DNA from: Mycoplasmatota bacterium
GTDB taxonomy: Bacteria > Bacillota_I > Bacilli_A > Izemoplasmatales > Izemoplasmataceae
Assembly: GCA_030641535.1 (NCBI GenBank)
Contig: DAOWHG010000037.1
Span: 1 to 9,396, forward strand
Direction of reading: 5' to 3'
Length of the DNA: 9,396 bases
Part shown: piece after piece, positions 6,554 through 9,396 of the stretch
Numbering within the stretch: position 1 is the stretch's first letter
Layout of the letters: every line of letters begins with the position of its first letter
Translations under genes and position numbers: made by a program
The notes under the pieces: model-generated
Told to the model about the DNA's origin: nothing
The model's input: the letters and a program-made list of their open reading frames with translations, nothing else
Databases searched by the model: none

Positions 6554-6563
6554 AAGTGAATTT

Positions 6564-6570
6564 AGGAGGT
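6564..6570 (+). promoter_or_regulatory. ribosome binding site fixing the start at 6577
   Basis: AGGAGGT lies 6 bases before the ATG at 6577. An in-frame GTG at 6556 would put this strong Shine-Dalgarno inside the coding sequence, with nothing comparable before the GTG, so the ATG is the start. Confidence 0.9.
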
Positions 6571-6576
6571 AGAAAT

Positions 6577-7419
6577 ATGGCAAGTAAACTACTAGTTTTT
6601 CAAAGTGATTTTGGTCTTTTAGAAGGATATGTTTCTCAAATGTATGGGATATCAGCTCAAGTTGATCCTGCACTAAAAATGTATGACATAACTCACAATA
6701 TTCCTCAATTTGATGTGTGGAAAGGATCTTATTCTTTATATCAGTCATGTTATGCATGGCCAAAAGAAACTGTATTTGTGAGCGTAGTAGATCCAGGAAC
6801 AGGAACTCATCGAAGAAGAGTTGTTGTTTTAACTAAGGCAGGACATTATATTGTTTCTCCAGATAACGGTTCTTTAACTCATATTAAGAATTGTGTTGGA
6901 ATTGAAGAAATTAGAGAAATTGATGAAACAAAAAACCGAGTAAAAGGTAGTGAAAACTCTGATTTATTCCTCGGAAGAGATGTCTACGCATATACTGGAG
7001 CTAAACTAGCAAGTGGTATAATTACTTTTAAAGAAGTTGGTCCTAAAGTAGATGTTGAAAGTATTCATTCATTTAATTTAAGTAAACCACGAATTATCGG
7101 AAGTGAAGCAATTGGATCAATGGATATAGTTGATGGACACTTTGGAATGCTTTGGAGTAACATCCCAATTGAGCATTTAGAAGAATTAAATGTTAAATAT
7201 GGAGACTATCTCAATATTATTATTTACTACAAACGACAACAAATGTATAAGAATCGAGTATTATTTGGACAATCTTTCACTAGTGTTGAAAAAGGTGAAG
7301 ATCTTGTATATAAAAACGCAATTGGTAATGTAGCTATTGGTACTAGTTTAGAAAACTTTGCTCATAAGTATAATCTAAAAGCTGGTATGGGATGGTCTAT
7401 AAGTATTATCACAAATTAA
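6577..7419 (+). CDS. SAM hydroxide adenosyltransferase (DUF62) family protein
   Basis: A 280-residue protein of the fluorinase/chlorinase-related DUF62 family, which typically splits S-adenosylmethionine with water to adenosine and methionine. Family motifs in order are FQSDFG (8-13), ITHNIPQFD (38-46), VSVVDPGTGTHRR (68-80), SPDNG (94-98) and GRDVYAYTGAKLASG (133-147). A C-terminal beta-barrel follows, with DGHFGMLWSNIP and the late KNAIGNVAIG. Of the Asp-Arg-His catalytic triad described for archaeal and bacterial members, Asp72 and Arg79 are present with the usual seven-residue spacing. The expected His just before GRD (the FHGRD motif, as I recall it) is Leu132. This may lower or change activity, or another residue may substitute. 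No halogen-binding role can be argued. It is cytosolic and trimeric in characterised relatives. It has its own promoter, leader hairpin and terminator. Confidence 0.9.
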   Translation: MASKLLVFQSDFGLLEGYVSQMYGISAQVDPALKMYDITHNIPQFDVWKGSYSLYQSCYAWPKETVFVSVVDPGTGTHRRRVVVLTKAGHYIVSPDNGSLTHIKNCVGIEEIREIDETKNRVKGSENSDLFLGRDVYAYTGAKLASGIITFKEVGPKVDVESIHSFNLSKPRIIGSEAIGSMDIVDGHFGMLWSNIPIEHLEELNVKYGDYLNIIIYYKRQQMYKNRVLFGQSFTSVEKGEDLVYKNAIGNVAIGTSLENFAHKYNLKAGMGWSISIITN

Positions 7420-7425
7420 AATTAA

Positions 7426-7460
7426 AAAGAAGATTTGAGGGAATTCCTCGAATCTTCTTT
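7426..7460. terminator. bidirectional terminator between convergent genes
   Basis: Arms 7426-7440 and 7446-7460 pair over 15 positions, 14 Watson-Crick plus one T-G (wobble on the plus-strand RNA, an A-C mismatch on the other), with loop GAATT. The arms end in A- and T-rich tracts that give TTCTTT plus T-rich sequence in either direction. The right arm overlaps the last codon bases of the leftward HD-GYP gene, whose stop is at 7459-7461. Confidence 0.8.
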
Positions 7461-9396
7461 ATTTATCATGATAAAACTCATCTAATAATCCTTCTTCAAT
7501 AAATTTAATCATTTCTTCAGTTGGAGCTGGAGCGAACTGAATTCCTTTATACAGTTGTAACTCTTTAACTATTTCTCTGCTAGATTTCACTAAAGTATAA
7601 GGTCTTTTGGTTGCCATTGAACTCACAGCGTCACAGACACATAGTATTTGAGCACCTAAAGGGATTTTCTCCTTTTTAAGGTTATCAGGATACCCCTCGC
7701 CGTTCCACCACTCATGGTGGTGTTTAACGAGCAATGCGATTTCCTTTAAATCTTCAGATTTACTTAGAATTTGATATCCAAATAAAGGATGATCTTTTAT
7801 CTGATCGTATTCTTCTAAAGTTAATTTTTCAGGTTTATTAATGATATCACTTGGGATACCTACTTTTCCAATATCGTGGACGATTCCTGCCCAGTAAGAA
7901 TTATATATATCTTTTTCATCTAGGTTCATTCTAGTTGCTATTCGTTCTGCGAGATGTGCTACTTCTTCACTATGTCCACCTGTATAGTGATCATATAGTT
8001 CAAGTGTTCTAATTAAACTCAAAACGATATCGTTCTTCAGATTATTATTCTTATAGTTCAAATAGTTTACTTCATAGAAACTATTCATTAACTTCTGATA
8101 AGATCTAAAGTTGTCTAAATCATATGAAGTAAATGATTTATCTGAACCTTTCATAATATCAAAACTCATCCCGCCAACAATGCTTTTTTCAACAAAAATA
8201 TTAAATCTAATTGAATGTTTTAAAGTTGGGTATATCTCATTGAACTCGGAGTATTTGCTTTTCAACTTATTCATGACAGTTTTTTCGCCCTCTCTTATGA
8301 TAATCGGATCGTTTATATCCCACTCAAAGGCTTCAAGGTCATCAAAGTACCTATTCAGTATTTTGATATCATATCCATATGCAGCAATAAACTTTAAATC
8401 CTCTTCAGATTTTATATAACAAGAAGCATAATCGTAATTTTCAAATACTGTAGTAGCTATATTAAACATTTGAATTAAGTAACTTTCATCAATTTCTACG
8501 TTTTCGTGTAATAACTCATCACTTAATCTAAACAATGTGTTAGTAGAATCAAGTAAATTTTCAAACTTACTATTTGATTCTTTTAATAATAGGTTACCTT
8601 TTTCAAGGTTTGCGAGTACCATTTTAGTTATGATTGCAATTGTTGATAAAACAAAGAGAAAGAGATTCAATCCAAATATATACAAGCCTAAGTTATTAAT
8701 GCTTGAAGTATCAATTAACAGTTGATACATTAAAACATAAATTCCATTTATTGTGATAATCATTCTATAACTAAAGAAAAATGATATTACGAAGAAGAAT
8801 ACCATGAATATGAATGAAAAATTTTGAAAAGAGAAATAGCTATTTATATCCGTAAAAATCAAGAATGAAAACAATGTAAATACTAATAAATACAATCCAG
8901 AATAGATTGTATTTTTATTATCTTTAATAAAATCTTTATCATAATGGAATGAAAAAATTATAGTCATACCAAATATCATAATCCCACTAAAATCACCGAA
9001 AGTCCATCTAATAGATGTTGTTAGAAAGTCAGTACATTGATTAGCAAATAAGATAACAGAAACAGAAATTATTGCACCTATTAAACTTACCGAAAGAGCA
9101 GCAATAGTAAATTGTAATGCTCTAGCATAAGATAATTTAACAACTGATTTTGTTCCTTCCATAATTTTGTTAAACACATAAGATTCAAAGAGAGTTGAAA
9201 TAGTAAATACTATAGAAAATAATATAGTAATATATATTTGCTCATCTAGAAGGGCAAATCTAGCGACTAAATGAGCTATTATTAGACCAGAAGCAAGTCC
9301 TGGTAATACTTTTTTACCATGAGCATAATAAAATCCAACTGCAAATCCAGCAGCTGGCCATAAAGCTGATGCTACAAAAGCATCGTTAGTATAAAG
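7459..9396 (-). CDS. MASE1-GAF-HD-GYP sensor protein, probable c-di-GMP phosphodiesterase (5' end outside window)
   Basis: The frame is open to the right edge, giving 645 visible residues without the N-terminus. The GTG at 9175-9177 is internal: the 73 codons upstream encode more of the same membrane domain, including LWPAAGFAVGF and GKKVLPGLASG, typical of MASE1. The later W-x2-GD-x2-G (near 8995-9005) is another MASE1 hallmark. About eight membrane helices precede a short helical linker. A GAF-like domain follows (roughly 8550-8090), then an HD-GYP domain. The latter has H (7972-7974), HDIGK (HD at 7873-7878), the H of KDH and the L-F-G-x-x-I-L block, HHEWWNGEGYP (GYP at 7687-7695) and IPLGAQIL. 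Such domains hydrolyse cyclic di-GMP to pGpG or GMP at a metal centre. Late motifs differ slightly: KRPYT for the usual DRPYR and QFAP for QFDP. It is probably a membrane sensor reading a signal through MASE1 or GAF. No GGDEF partner lies in the window. Confidence 0.92.
   Translation of the reverse strand, partial: LYTNDAFVASALWPAAGFAVGFYYAHGKKVLPGLASGLIIAHLVARFALLDEQIYITILFSIVFTISTLFESYVFNKIMEGTKSVVKLSYARALQFTIAALSVSLIGAIISVSVILFANQCTDFLTTSIRWTFGDFSGIMIFGMTIIFSFHYDKDFIKDNKNTIYSGLYLLVFTLFSFLIFTDINSYFSFQNFSFIFMVFFFVISFFFSYRMIITINGIYVLMYQLLIDTSSINNLGLYIFGLNLFLFVLSTIAIITKMVLANLEKGNLLLKESNSKFENLLDSTNTLFRLSDELLHENVEIDESYLIQMFNIATTVFENYDYASCYIKSEEDLKFIAAYGYDIKILNRYFDDLEAFEWDINDPIIIREGEKTVMNKLKSKYSEFNEIYPTLKHSIRFNIFVEKSIVGGMSFDIMKGSDKSFTSYDLDNFRSYQKLMNSFYEVNYLNYKNNNLKNDIVLSLIRTLELYDHYTGGHSEEVAHLAERIATRMNLDEKDIYNSYWAGIVHDIGKVGIPSDIINKPEKLTLEEYDQIKDHPLFGYQILSKSEDLKEIALLVKHHHEWWNGEGYPDNLKKEKIPLGAQILCVCDAVSSMATKRPYTLVKSSREIVKELQLYKGIQFAPAPTEEMIKFIEEGLLDEFYHDK

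Noticed and set aside
6556..6576. GTG at 6556 as start of the DUF62 gene
   Set aside because: It would place the AGGAGGT ribosome binding site within the coding sequence; homologues begin with the FQSDFG strand near the ATG at 6577.
6498..6576. SAM riboswitch before the SAM-cleaving enzyme gene
   Set aside because: The leader is only about 72 bases and folds as one simple hairpin; no SAM-I or other riboswitch core was recognised.
6530..6763. 77-codon minus-strand frame over the start of the DUF62 gene
   Set aside because: Antisense shadow of a clearly real gene; no ribosome binding site or family likeness.
8111..8725. Two plus-strand frames inside the HD-GYP gene (8111-8419 and 8537-8725)
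   Set aside because: Both are antisense to a gene with clear domains and show no start signals.
1..9396. Mobile elements, CRISPR arrays, tRNA/rRNA genes, toxin-antitoxin or defence modules
   Set aside because: I looked for direct repeats, transposase motifs, repeat-spacer patterns and cloverleaf sequences and found none; intergenic gaps are short and explained by promoters and terminators.

Overview
The window is AT-rich bacterial DNA of a low-GC, Gram-positive type. Strong AGGAGG ribosome binding sites precede nearly every gene, promoters look like sigma-A sites, and a CIRCE (HrcA) operator is present. Every tryptophan codon I checked is TGG, so UGA is not read as Trp, yet none of the nine visible stop codons is TGA (all TAA or TAG). 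This suits a deep-branching Mycoplasmatota lineage that keeps the standard code (Acholeplasma-, Izemoplasma- or Haloplasma-like) or a related Erysipelotrichia-like Firmicute. That placement is inference. I see no mobile elements, CRISPR arrays, tRNA or rRNA genes; it reads as ordinary chromosome, with no intergenic stretch longer than about 170 bases.

Layout. (1) 1-1749, + strand: the last codons of an upstream gene, then two alpha/beta-hydrolases in tight succession; the second resembles Bacillus-type intracellular short-chain PHA depolymerases. The run ends at a strong hairpin terminator. (2) 1846-4356, - strand: an apparent operon of a divergent lipoate-protein ligase-like gene, a PAP2-family membrane phosphatase and a rhomboid protease. 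The latter two are joined by a stop codon embedded in the next gene's ribosome binding site. A second hairpin terminates this operon back to back with the first. (3) 4357-4520: a divergent control region with a near-perfect CIRCE, a consensus sigma-A promoter built into it, and a possible cre-like box. (4) 4521-6410, + strand: htpG (bacterial Hsp90), alone, with its own terminator. (5) 6470-7419, + strand: promoter, an AU-rich leader hairpin, and an S-adenosylmethionine hydroxide adenosyltransferase (DUF62) family gene. (6) 7459 to the right edge, - strand: a MASE1-GAF-HD-GYP sensor, probably a cyclic di-GMP phosphodiesterase, whose N-terminus lies outside the window. A shared bidirectional terminator separates it from the DUF62 gene.

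The genes are mostly unrelated housekeeping, membrane and signalling functions. I did not find a convincing new multi-gene system. The points most worth checking are: the htpG control region, where CIRCE deviates from consensus only at the base needed for a perfect -35 box; the lipoate-ligase-like protein that has lost the glycine-rich signature of its lipoyl-AMP site; the DUF62 protein with Leu where the third catalytic His is expected; and the signalling protein whose real start is beyond the window edge.
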